Source: a candidate division KSB1 bacterium | GTDB lineage: Bacteria; Zhuqueibacterota; Zhuqueibacteria; Residuimicrobiales; Krinioviventaceae | Assembly (NCBI GenBank): GCA_034505495.1 | Contig: JAPDQV010000001.1 | Location: forward strand, 1 to 64,000 | Reading direction: 5' to 3' | DNA length: 64,000 nucleotides | Part shown: positions 56,901-63,326 of the stretch, one piece after another | How the letters are laid out: each line of letters starts with the position of its first letter | Numbering within the stretch: the first letter of the stretch is position 1 | Translations under genes and position numbers: made by a program | Notes under the pieces: model-generated | The model's database searches: none | What the model was told of the DNA's origin: nothing | What the model saw: the letters and a program-made list of their open reading frames with translations, nothing else

Positions 56901-58146
56901 AATCGTCAACAGCATTGACTACCCTTAACTCAAAAGGCTGTCCGGCTGTTTGCGTCGTAACAACATCAAAAGCAAAAGTTTTTATCCTTCCGGGCAGAAC
57001 ATTAAACGACCGGCTCGTACGTCGTACATTGCCGATTACCGCATCAAACGTATGCAGACCCACTGTTCGAAATTCGAAACCCTCTCCGCTAAACGACTTG
57101 GTACCTCCATCCGCCACAGTGAAAACATATGGTGTATTAATATTCCAATCAATGAGAGCCTTTGGATCGCTGCTATCAAAGTAAAGAGATCCCACCAAAT
57201 CCGTTTTTCGATTTCGCCACTGATCGTAAGCGGTAACCGTAATGGTGGTACCGGCGCCAAAGTCGGTTCCCGCAATCGTGGAATCAGGCGGATTGGAAAC
57301 GTCCAAGCTGCCCAAAGCCCCCGGCTTGACAAATATATTTGTTGTGAAGGCTGTTCCGCCCCCTTCTGCAGTGCCCTTTAATCTTATTGTTTCCGCTTTA
57401 TAAAGGGTCTGCACGGCACTTCCCGTTCCGTTCCGGACCCAAATCGGCACCAAAACAGGAAAAGTGTTGCCGTCCGGCGCTCGATGGTCTGCAAGCGTTC
57501 CGATCTCAAAAGAAATAGTTACTATTCCATCCGACAGATTGCCGTCAGAATCCCTTGCATTAAGGACATTCAGTGAAAAGCCCTCGCCCGCGCGCGGTTC
57601 GGTCACACTTGAGCTTAATGAAAAGGTCGAAATGGGGTGGATAAGTGTTAAGGTCGTCGAGCCGCTGTCCGAGGGAACGGAAGTAAAAGGATCGGCGTCG
57701 AACGTAAAAGTTTCCACACGGACCCGATAAGTTCCTACATTCGGCGCATTTCCGATTAGAGCCAAATTGACTCCGACTGCCCCTTGACCGTTATTGTTGT
57801 TTATCCCCACTCTCGTCATGACAAGCTTGCGGTAGGTCGTGCCGCCAATATTGACGGTGCGAATCGTATCGATCCGTATGGCGCCGTTCATAGTGTTCGG
57901 GTCCACCGTCGTCGCCATTACCAGCTGATTTCGATCCAGAATGAATTCGCTCGGATAAATAACCGCAATTTTGCCCTGTGCATTGATCGGCGCAATAGTG
58001 GTCCAGGTAAGCTTGTGTATCGTTCTAGCTCCGACCACACGACTTTGTGGTTCGACTCTTAACGTCGAAGAGATATTTCCTGCCTGAAGAGCAGAGGCGG
58101 CAATCAAGCCGCAAAATATACCGATGGCAAATCTGCGCAGCACCAT
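47953..58146 (-). CDS. Giant 3397-residue repeat protein with T9SS-type (FlgD-like) C-terminal sorting domain
   Basis: Signal peptide (about 1-22, ending ALQAG), then a head domain (about 25-160). Two tandem copies of a roughly 215-residue Ig-like unit follow (about 165-600; ADHRAPDG.. and GDHNAPNG.. copies, each with AYDxxxNxKT). About 19 CARDB-like beta units follow from about 605 to 3150, each opening with a pattern such as TVTAGQTEPWQIDVQVTNN or VNVGQEFVVRVQVRNEGG. The C-terminal 100 residues (YNYPNPF, SIYTLTGDLVRTW, WDGTNGMGVPVLNGIYLAYL, terminal KIAVVR) are a FlgD-like T9SS sorting domain. No catalytic motif is seen. Start ATG 58146, six bases after the small secreted gene. It is probably a secreted or surface-attached fibrous protein; mass and repeat number make it a candidate adhesin or S-layer component. 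Confidence 0.85.
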   Translation of the reverse strand: MVLRRFAIGIFCGLIAASALQAGNISSTLRVEPQSRVVGARTIHKLTWTTIAPINAQGKIAVIYPSEFILDRNQLVMATTVDPNTMNGAIRIDTIRTVNIGGTTYRKLVMTRVGINNNNGQGAVGVNLALIGNAPNVGTYRVRVETFTFDADPFTSVPSDSGSTTLTLIHPISTFSLSSSVTEPRAGEGFSLNVLNARDSDGNLSDGIVTISFEIGTLADHRAPDGNTFPVLVPIWVRNGTGSAVQTLYKAETIRLKGTAEGGGTAFTTNIFVKPGALGSLDVSNPPDSTIAGTDFGAGTTITVTAYDQWRNRKTDLVGSLYFDSSDPKALIDWNINTPYVFTVADGGTKSFSGEGFEFRTVGLHTFDAVIGNVRRTSRSFNVLPGRIKTFAFDVVTTQTAGQPFELRVVNAVDDFGNPADAVIQLSFPSGDHNAPNGHAPTLTPITVRKGRGSSYQTLVRAESLQLLGQVGGTPSISALTPIITVQPGALASFKFFDVPATIPTNTFFPSTVTVRAYDVYDNVKTNFTGTVSFGSSDPSPQKVLPAPTSFSGSNGTRTFPGTNFKLITLGEQYIWATFGTVSDSTRIIRVTGPNNIRITRIVADDSTVSQGQNGLVVRMELVNNSDDAFENFTASLNFRAGVLSVNGDYSAPAVTGSIPARGSMSLTFTVNVAANATLGAITLDGQILGTYKGVPAQANNAEITDQWLVQRPAALQAAALNIQADSLARGGGGIPVTIFVRNNEGVLNTADALAGNATFSFFNEQLVDVSSNFIITPDPAQPRPVRVLGGATAQLRYFLSSTPNAPLGRITVAARVDYQDANTKGLRTTNVSPSDQFTSIDAPSLQIVGIIPTQPAVTQGQTKPFTITVGVKNLSTSPVTLNFQPDRTKIQFLKSGLSGTPDISVTSPTRLRSGSQAIPAGEIGYLDYTVTRIGSGVPSGNYTLFARVESSDGYFTNSNISGSYGALEVQTPDDVVIARVYPSQSSATVNSNEQTWNIVIELSNRGGSPVTIDLNAVQAGMTDQAGQPVSNFTFGQATLANGDAVLSERETDILTLPVTRTGGPAGVVTINPQIRYTVNNTGEVKSKSAGDAKSSILLQNPSDLRISEIKSRLPQISSGRETTWDVFVVVENRGEAAVEVNPASVDSTWLRFYLGSTPSNAFSVTKPDALFGSKSKTLNGGAKDSLFFKVTARVNSPAVYDVRAAVKAIELNRKLPLYAENQQPVQLAVVSAADIAYQPNSLGPLTAIPGRTVEFQLSLVNNGQAAVTLFSDATTFSFSDGVNTYSANLDETRGAVIPGNGAVRLYFQQRYLTSAFALGAYEPVLVLSGIENGAAFQKTITLAGTSIRISQPGNISVDLVVPSAKTVTAGQTEPWQIDVQVTNNSGGTLKLKSAAMIFSFGTQNVSNRFGVTSPDKFVDNSPFIGNGRSKVIRFNVNSVSEDAPLGDVLLSAKAVLSDSLESGPLFEQQISNAAKVTVQSPAILEVLALKSQQSTLTRGQTEPVEVTAHLRNRGGSNLSLVQDPAMTFLTFSKGNENFTVQTPNIFVGSGSSILAGNTQDSVRFRITKVSAAQEMVGETTINANLALREDNTGRYLTNIAPEQLRITIQDSAKVRLDSLEAMINSGGFVNSGQEFFLRAKVTHVGGENSDYIKQAGVQFYSDNGLFALPDGSTASVTNLAPGTSVWTPPIRVAPPNIEGQKGLFRATIISATARNTNGPARIVRPSVDSTETVFTQAPAQFSVVQIRVDQDTVTSSSVIPWNIFVTVRNTGAGVIELLDPAASDIKILNESGVEETDHLIEPQPIPAGQRRISNGASVTLTYTVRETGKGAGRKTVRAAIRGLELNNLAGGPRIVTADTQIFVTSSSVVRLVSTFIDTTHNVDKNGVGHVNVGQEFVVRVQVRNEGGRFIDTVRVALTAPNSTVLTPERTITRLNIAATGDVGFRIKAAELENLDGEILTARILSAKGFDGSQANIKEAVDATAEIKIYRPAALRIVSTKNMAPNPSREVSFGQEFAVRVQVRNEGSESAGQALVSLTPDKPNLAGVAQSPLYIPTTIAGGDSAEIDFRIQAGSTLGEVIFHSEILSAKGFNSRQNVSILAPDGADTTKALIRRGADLEIVQVKSSVETINAGDRLSPWNIFVVVRNTGDAALQFIAVSDSNVTFTVNGIVDRDYKVLPPDGLEQAKNFVLAAGATDTLVYTVRRNGDLAGKAVYTVYLRAFDMNSNGELRLSAVKSGNIYVANNASLVIRQTIADVNAEDNNNIALVNRGQQFIVQVHIQTGQFGGVQDVVVKLESSGNSLRTALYDTIRSIGSDSVAVAKFLVRADDSWDERLGEQLEVFRAKILSAVAKGDLTAVTPREPARGADEVRVRIQTPAQLVYRLQIGDLGGTWVEKGKPFTVVAKLRNFGKAGIGVGRLEVTPPKGYLIEREPRNFIADPVEKAFSLPAGTDSLDLRFVLRAPETISGPDRIESRLTLVPPDLNTGLQALLGDIRSFVDVRTDTVGALTIQSFVVEGPKGAVDGILSTEQVLHLMAVVKSSQSIVDRRATLSLPRLPVTPGYEFKSDQILPITQEVDTLRWELTAPLYPVTDAHAFTLSVTGGNPADTLYFDTRQLVIQKVEQRTTLALEPIEIYPQGVIRQGIANFTQGQQARIVTRVRNFGQAPYVGNGTVTLDLSRSGGLVLTGGDSPSKAFTGDEEISWSVQAPSIVDETQRQIIVRITMIPQDANAGTAALVTTTERILPCIYNRGGSITIDSIVLRTIFGDPISMVSTEQAFQVAAQISTFGVKDAEIKTTLYITSPQFRILDAVKFLPGSGEKLWQTWTVTAPTGIPSTPDSCYIKVEAIDLQSEQPISRQSGKIALPLTQRSIFTVEPTISFPPESSTKDKVSTDQVFHLTAVIKHSGAGFNQSDKFRMRLSAPPGFRFLEGETEIKEVSAADYAAKNLHPTWQLKAPSRGSDLLSRFAILVEGLPRDINSGLPSKTDKDEVIFPLRTVEKARVKLRLYVHDTPGNDSTSVRPGSIFKVTSWLENFGEAELVGNYRLRLQVPEIFQLVDHDTLKSTNKDTVSWRIRAPRAITSRADSFVVSLLDLPLDEFARTPVELIDGDSSAVAKVWVEPGKVMIKPFTVRKQTTVVRGASNVPMMGLALKNMESSATVRSYVTGITVTIRDRSGKKISGKQMIRRIAAVKADQDDYLFGQAVAFEDSGGVFLNFRSFVMDTLIGSRTDSIKLIVDLREQAELIDFHLSIDSTSAVRIVDEFSVPVMLVDSTGAAYSYLGFVSQSAVLVDASLSKSFYNYPNPFGRLSKPKTSFVYYLKEASDIKLSIYTLTGDLVRTWEFKKDAFPDYTSPGLHQGDIEWDGTNGMGVPVLNGIYLAYLKTGYGEQTVTKIAVVR

Positions 58147-58152
58147 AAGCCT

Positions 58153-58620
58153 TCACTGTTTTTTTGATTCGTTGTTTTCAGCTGCCGAAAGGCTTTCGGC
58201 GCGCTCTATTTCCTGATTCCCTTGCTTCAGCATGACGACAACCTTATCAGCAGCCGTTTGCTGAATCGGATTGAGTAATGTAGCAAGTTTAATATCGAAC
58301 TCTTCTCCCGGCAAAAGTGTGGCGGAAACTCCACGGATGTCGATTACCAATGTGTCTCCTCGTAAACTAACAGGCAGAACCCCGCCGAGGCGGTCCGAAG
58401 CGGCAAGCGTGACGCCGCTTACGTTGTAGCCGCTTGGAAAAACAATTTCGATTCGGGAGGTAGGCAAAATGGGTGAATCGAACGCTACTTTTAGCTCGTA
58501 CACCGCCGGTTCGGCCGGTTTTTGCGTCGTCGAAAACACACTAATAATTCTATTTTCGGCGCGCAATTGCAGGGTAAAAACGCTCATTCCGAGCAAAAAG
58601 CAGATCAAATTTAACTTCAT
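58153..58620 (-). CDS. Small secreted protein resembling the head of the giant protein
   Basis: Start ATG 58620 (AGAGA upstream) gives 155 residues; an in-frame ATG five codons earlier (58635) has no visible ribosome site. It has a signal peptide (about 1-22, ending LQLRA) and a beta-rich body containing TSRIEIVFPSGYNVSGVTLAAS, which resembles the giant protein's head (GKIAVIYPSEFILDRNQLVMAT). A charged C-tail (EIERAESLSAAENNESKKQ) follows. It is the first gene of the 19-kb leftward string and lies six bases before the giant gene. Not recognised as a named family. Confidence 0.72.
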   Translation of the reverse strand: MKLNLICFLLGMSVFTLQLRAENRIISVFSTTQKPAEPAVYELKVAFDSPILPTSRIEIVFPSGYNVSGVTLAASDRLGGVLPVSLRGDTLVIDIRGVSATLLPGEEFDIKLATLLNPIQQTAADKVVVMLKQGNQEIERAESLSAAENNESKKQ

Positions 58621-58858
58621 GAGAATCTCTTTCATTAGTTTGATACCAAAACAATTCGTTTTTGCACAAAATTCAAGATTTATTTATCGTAACAAAAATT
58701 TTTGTCTCAAAATGAATAACCTGTTCGCGGCGAATACAAACTATCATCTCGAACCAAGAAATTCAAGCAAAATCTTGACGCAAAATCAAAGTTGCAATTC
58801 TTATTCCAAGGAAAAAATCTGACGAAAAAAGATATGTGAGAGAGGAATCAGGAAGGTT

Positions 58859-59974
58859 TTAATTCAGAACAGCCCGCAGCAGAATCAAAAGCCCGCGGCC
58901 GTCATTCTGCATGAGCTTTAACTTTTTCTTGGCTTTTTCATAGTCGGGATTGATTTGGACAGCTTTTTCGAATTCTTTCGTCGACTTTTCGAAGCAAAGC
59001 CACGCCTTCAGCAAATAGGCCAAACCTAAGCTGTGATGGAGGTCTGCATAGTGCGGATTATCCTTCAATACATTTTGGATGGTCTGAATGTAATAATCCA
59101 ACTCTCCCCCTTCATCGGCCAATTGGCCGAACATAAATTTGAGATAAAACTCGCTGTCCAGCCATTTGCCATTGCGTTCACTTTTTCGCGCTTGTGACAA
59201 CAATGACAACGCTTCTTCGACTTCTCCGCCGAGCTTTAGGTTATCGATCGCTTCCAAAAGCTTGTCAGCATGGAGATCGGAACTCATCCGTTGCACTTTG
59301 CGCAGCAGCTGCTCGGCTTCTTTGAGTCGTTCGATCGGAGGCGGCAAATTTGCGTGAACCGGGTCGGAAATGACGCTTTCGACTAGGAGATTAGCAAGCG
59401 TAAAATAAGCGTCCCAATATTTTGGGTTCAGCGACAATGCTTGGTTGATGCAGTCACGTGCTTTATCAAATCGATCCAACCGCCAATTGATTTTTGCCAA
59501 TAAAAGCTGCAGATCCGGATAAGAAGGCTTTTTAGCTGCCGCTTTCTCTGCATAATTTAAAGCTTTTTGCGCATCACCGGCATAAAGGAGGGCAGTCGCT
59601 AATTCAATCTGCAACTCTTCATCTTCGGGTTGATGGGCAATAACTGCAGAAAGCTGAGCCACGGCGTCCGCGTAAAAACCCTTTTCAAAAAATAAATGCC
59701 CCAGTCGGCGCATGGAAGGCAGATGCTTTGAGCTTTTCACCTTTTCGGCGATGTGAAAAAGCATTTCCACCTCCGCCTTTACTAAATCATGAATCCGATT
59801 GATTCGATTTTCCGCTGCATCGGATTCTGTTTGGGTTTCGATCGGGAATCGCTTTTTAAAGACCAGCGCGCCGCCGTCAAATAAGGAAGATACGATCAGG
59901 TGATCATCGACGCTCGTCTGCAGATGAAATTTTCGATCGGCAATTGCCAGTTCGCTATTCAAACCGATGCTCAT
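58859..59974 (-). CDS. TPR-repeat protein
   Basis: A 371-residue cytoplasmic protein without a signal peptide. The N-terminal part (about 1-80) is a small domain of unknown type (LQTSVDDHLIVSSLFDGGALVFKKRF) followed by a helix. TPR-like helical repeats lie at about 85-205 (e.g. GHLFFEKGFYADAVAQLSAV, LLYAGDAQKALNYAEKAAA) and about 270-360 (SLGLAYLLKAWLCFEKS). The role is unknown. It is separated from the surface operon by a 223-base gap and so probably has its own promoter. Confidence 0.75.
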   Translation of the reverse strand: MSIGLNSELAIADRKFHLQTSVDDHLIVSSLFDGGALVFKKRFPIETQTESDAAENRINRIHDLVKAEVEMLFHIAEKVKSSKHLPSMRRLGHLFFEKGFYADAVAQLSAVIAHQPEDEELQIELATALLYAGDAQKALNYAEKAAAKKPSYPDLQLLLAKINWRLDRFDKARDCINQALSLNPKYWDAYFTLANLLVESVISDPVHANLPPPIERLKEAEQLLRKVQRMSSDLHADKLLEAIDNLKLGGEVEEALSLLSQARKSERNGKWLDSEFYLKFMFGQLADEGGELDYYIQTIQNVLKDNPHYADLHHSLGLAYLLKAWLCFEKSTKEFEKAVQINPDYEKAKKKLKLMQNDGRGLLILLRAVLN

Positions 59975-60056
59975 GTAACAGTTTGGGCGATTAGTTAATT
60001 AAAACATGCTTTATGAGATTCGGGGATGGAACTTCTCTAGGCTCTTCTTCAGCATG

Positions 60057-61253
60057 TTAATAATCTTGTTGAGCGCATAATAGAGTCAGCGCCTTTAATC
60101 CGCTTTCCAATCGATCCAGAGCCTTTTCGAGATTGGCCATCGAAGTAGCGAAAGAAAGCCGACAATGCGTATCCATTCCGAACGCTATGCCGGGCACAAT
60201 CGCAACACCATGGTTTTCCAACAAGTAAGCGCAAAAGCCCATCGAGTCTTTAATTTCACCTTTATAATACCAGGAAAAATCCGGAAATGCGTAAAAAGCG
60301 CCCTGGGGCGGTTCATAACCGACATGCGGCATGCGGCGGATCCTTTCGGATACATAATCGCACCGCTGATGAAATGCAGCAACCATCTCTTTTAGAAACG
60401 ACTTGTCGGAAACATATCCTGCCAAGGCTGCTCTTTGCGAAATGGAGGTGGGGTTGGAGGTTGTATGCCCTTGATAATTAGCGACAGCGGCGGCTATAGG
60501 CTTCGGCGCTGCTAAAAAGCCGATTCGCCAGCCCGTCATGGCGAATGTTTTTGAAACGCCGTTGACATAAAGCAGCTTGTCGCGAATTTGCTCATAAACC
60601 GTCATGCTTGCAAATCGATCTTTAAAAACGATTTTATCATAGATTTCGTCTGAAATCACATAGATATCGTGTTTCTGAATGACCGCCGCCAAATCATCAA
60701 GCTCTGATCGGCTGTAGACGGCTCCTGAGGGGTTGCTGGGCGAATTCAGTATCAAAAGACGCGTCTTTGGAGTAATGGCCGCTTCAAGCTGATCAGCCGT
60801 GATCTTTAAGCCGGTCGAGTCTTGGGGCGTCATTTCAACGACCTCAGCACCGGCAAGGCGGATCATTTCAGGATAACTGACCCAATAAGGGATCGGCAGT
60901 AATACTTGATCTCCTGGATCACAAACTGCGGCGATGGCTTGATAAACGGCATGCTTGGCGCCGCAGGTTACTACAATTTCATTCGGTTCATAAACAGCTC
61001 CGTGTTCCGCCTTTATCCAGTCGCAAATTGCCTCTTTAAGCTCAAAAGCGCCATCCACAGGGGTATACTTGGTATACCCTTCCTGAATCGCCTTTATTGC
61101 TGCCTCTTTAATATGCTGAGGCGTGTCGAAGTCCGGCTCACCGGCGCCCAAAGATACAACGTCTTTCCCTTCGCGCTTTAGCCTTGCCATTGTTTTTGTT
61201 AGCGCCAAGGTTTGGGATTCCTGGATCTGTGCAAGTCGTTTTGAAACGTGCAT
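60057..61253 (-). CDS. aspB: Class I pyridoxal-phosphate aminotransferase (aspartate aminotransferase-like)
   Basis: Transfers amino groups between aspartate-type amino acids and 2-oxoacids. The 398-residue fold-type I enzyme has N174 in NSPSNPSG, the Schiff-base lysine K235 in GVSKTFAMTGWRIG, and the substrate-binding Arg in CRLSFATS near the C-terminus. Length and motifs fit subgroup Ib. Start ATG 61253 with a weak GGAA upstream. It follows pta by 14 bases, so is likely in the same transcript. Exact substrate specificity cannot be read. Confidence 0.92.
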   Translation of the reverse strand: MHVSKRLAQIQESQTLALTKTMARLKREGKDVVSLGAGEPDFDTPQHIKEAAIKAIQEGYTKYTPVDGAFELKEAICDWIKAEHGAVYEPNEIVVTCGAKHAVYQAIAAVCDPGDQVLLPIPYWVSYPEMIRLAGAEVVEMTPQDSTGLKITADQLEAAITPKTRLLILNSPSNPSGAVYSRSELDDLAAVIQKHDIYVISDEIYDKIVFKDRFASMTVYEQIRDKLLYVNGVSKTFAMTGWRIGFLAAPKPIAAAVANYQGHTTSNPTSISQRAALAGYVSDKSFLKEMVAAFHQRCDYVSERIRRMPHVGYEPPQGAFYAFPDFSWYYKGEIKDSMGFCAYLLENHGVAIVPGIAFGMDTHCRLSFATSMANLEKALDRLESGLKALTLLCAQQDY

Positions 61254-61267
61254 AGCGGTTTATTCCT

Positions 61268-62245
61268 TCAGTTGGCCTTAATGCTGCAGATGCAGGCGAC
61301 GTTGACGATGTCTTCGGCTTTGCAGCCGCGCGAAAGATCATTGGCGGGTTTAGCCAACCCCTGCAACAACGGTCCTAAAGCTGTTGCGCCTGCCAGCCGC
61401 TCGGTTAATTTGTAAGCAATGTTTCCGGCGTTAAGATCAGGGAAAATGAGCACATTGGCTTGTCCGGCCACCAAGCTTCCTGGAGCCTTTTTGGCCGCCA
61501 CGAACGGTACCAGCGCCGCATCAGCCTGCAGCTCGCCGTCGATCAATAGATCGGGGCGTCGCTCCTGCGCAATTCTTGTGGCGATGCGGACCTTGTCCAC
61601 AAGCTCATGTTCCGCGCTTCCCTTAGTAGAGAAGCTGAGCAACGCTGTCAACGGTTTCTGTCCGGTGAGCTTTTTATGGGACTCGGCAGAGGCAATGGCG
61701 ATTTCAGCTAACTGTTCGGCAGTCGGATTCGGCACCACGCCGCAATCGGCATAGGTCAGGGGTGTGCCGTCTTTAAGAATCATCAAAAATGTGCTCGATA
61801 CAATTGAATACTCTTTTGCAGTGCCGATAATCTGAATGGCGGCGCGCAGGACATTGCTCGTTGTCTCAACGGCACCTGCTACGCTGGCATCCGCCAGACC
61901 GACATGGACAGCCATGGCCGCATAAAAAAGCGGCTGCTGCATTACCATGGCGGCCTTTTCCATGTCCACCCCTTTATGTTTGCGCTTTTCAAAGTAGATC
62001 TTGATAAAATCATTTCGATTAGAATCTTTTTGCGGATCGATGATTTGAATACCGCGAAGATCGGCTTTAAACTTTTCTGCTGCACTTAATGTGGCTTCCT
62101 CATCTCCGACAAGAATGGGAATCGCTAATTTCTTTTCCTGCAGAATTTCGACTGCACGCAGCACCCGTTCGTCCGTCGATTCGGAAAAAACTATCCGCTT
62201 AGGATTTTCAGCAGCGCGTCTCTGGATTTCTTCAATGACGTTCAT
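61268..62245 (-). CDS. pta: Phosphate acetyltransferase
   Basis: Converts acetyl-CoA and phosphate to acetyl-phosphate, usually paired with acetate kinase. The 325-residue protein is the short Pta form consisting of only the catalytic domain, without N-terminal BioD/DRTGG regions. Typical stretches are [37 protein letters not shown], and [18 protein letters not shown]. No ackA is adjacent. It overlaps the stop of coaD by four bases (CDS ends at 62242-62245), so translation is coupled. Confidence 0.95.
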   Translation of the reverse strand: MNVIEEIQRRAAENPKRIVFSESTDERVLRAVEILQEKKLAIPILVGDEEATLSAAEKFKADLRGIQIIDPQKDSNRNDFIKIYFEKRKHKGVDMEKAAMVMQQPLFYAAMAVHVGLADASVAGAVETTSNVLRAAIQIIGTAKEYSIVSSTFLMILKDGTPLTYADCGVVPNPTAEQLAEIAIASAESHKKLTGQKPLTALLSFSTKGSAEHELVDKVRIATRIAQERRPDLLIDGELQADAALVPFVAAKKAPGSLVAGQANVLIFPDLNAGNIAYKLTERLAGATALGPLLQGLAKPANDLSRGCKAEDIVNVACICSIKAN

Positions 62246-62724
62246 TGGCTCAGCTTTTCCTTTAATTTTTTGTAAACGTATTTGGGGACAAATTGATCAA
62301 ATTCAGCATTAAAGTAGGCTAATTCCTTAACAATGCTTGAATTCAAATAAGCATACCGCTCGTGCGGCATTAAAAATACGGTTATCAATTTTTCATTCAG
62401 CTTGCGATTAATCATCGCCATTTGCAATTCATACTCAAAATCGGAAACGGCGCGTAAACCACGAATAAGGGCCACCGCACCGCGTTTTTCGGCATACTCT
62501 ACCAAGAGCCCGTCTACTCGGCAGATTTCGATGCGCGGATCGTTGCCCACCACATTACCAATCATATCGATGCGTTCTTCCGTACTAAACAAAGGTTTCT
62601 TTTGGGGATTAGTGGCCACGGCAATAATGAGATGATCAAAAAGCAAAACTGCCCGCTGAATGATGTCGAGGTGGCCATTAGTTATCGGATCAAAAGTTCC
62701 CGGATAAATTGCGGTTTTTGGCAT
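62242..62724 (-). CDS. coaD: Phosphopantetheine adenylyltransferase
   Basis: Penultimate step of coenzyme A synthesis. ATG 62724 gives 160 residues; TTG 62730 would overlap the rsmD stop (TTGA) and is an alternative. It has the adenylyltransferase motif [30 protein letters not shown] and a C-terminal YVYKKL tail. Full length for the family. It is in a coupled row rsmD-coaD-pta-aminotransferase, a frequent bacterial pairing for the first two. Confidence 0.96.
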   Translation of the reverse strand: MPKTAIYPGTFDPITNGHLDIIQRAVLLFDHLIIAVATNPQKKPLFSTEERIDMIGNVVGNDPRIEICRVDGLLVEYAEKRGAVALIRGLRAVSDFEYELQMAMINRKLNEKLITVFLMPHERYAYLNSSIVKELAYFNAEFDQFVPKYVYKKLKEKLSQ

Positions 62725-62726
62725 TC

Positions 62727-63266
62727 TCAAGATAATTGATAAAAGGTTAATTGGGCATCGCCGAATTTTTTTTGGCGAATAACTTGAAAGGACTCATGGG
62801 TTGGAGGCTCGATGCGTGCAGAAGATTCATAAATAACTACACCATCTTTTGCAAGAAGACGATTTGCCGCGATTTTATTAAGTACTGCGCTAAATTCTGA
62901 AAATTCATACGGCGGATCTGCAAAAATCACGTCGAACTCCTCACCAAGTTGCTCTTTGCTCAGCGCCTTTAATGCGTCGCCTACAATAATATCGGCTTCC
63001 ATACCGACTATATTGCAATTACGACGAATTTCCTTGGCCGTCTGTGCCGAGATTTCGACGAAAACAACCTTTTGCGCTCCGCGGCTTTTGGCTTCGATGC
63101 CGACGGCACCGCTACCGGCAAAAAGGTCTAAAAGCTTTGCTCCGGTAATTTTATCTCCTATAATGGAAAAGAGCGCTTCTCGCAAGCGATCTGATGTCGG
63201 CCTGACGTTCCTTTCTTTCGGAGCAAAAAGTTTCCTTCCTTTAAATTGGCCGGCAATAATTCGCAT
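62727..63266 (-). CDS. rsmD: 16S rRNA (guanine966-N2)-methyltransferase RsmD
   Basis: Methylates a guanine in the 30S head. The 179-residue SAM-dependent enzyme has the RsmD opening MRIIAGQFKGRKL, RPTSDRLREALFSII, the SAM motif LLDLFAGSGAVGIEAKSRG and the catalytic DPPYEF. It precedes coaD as in many genomes. A 60-base gap separates it from the upstream partial gene. Confidence 0.96.
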   Translation of the reverse strand: MRIIAGQFKGRKLFAPKERNVRPTSDRLREALFSIIGDKITGAKLLDLFAGSGAVGIEAKSRGAQKVVFVEISAQTAKEIRRNCNIVGMEADIIVGDALKALSKEQLGEEFDVIFADPPYEFSEFSAVLNKIAANRLLAKDGVVIYESSARIEPPTHESFQVIRQKKFGDAQLTFYQLS

Positions 63267-63326
63267 TTATATTTATTTATACAATACAAACTGAAAACAA
63301 AGTTATGGTGCAGAAAAGGTTTTGAA

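Noticed and set aside
47953-58146. CRISPR array or mobile-element origin for the repetitive giant gene
   Set aside because: Repeats are diverged at DNA level, protein coding throughout and not separated by spacers; no transposase or inverted repeats flank it.
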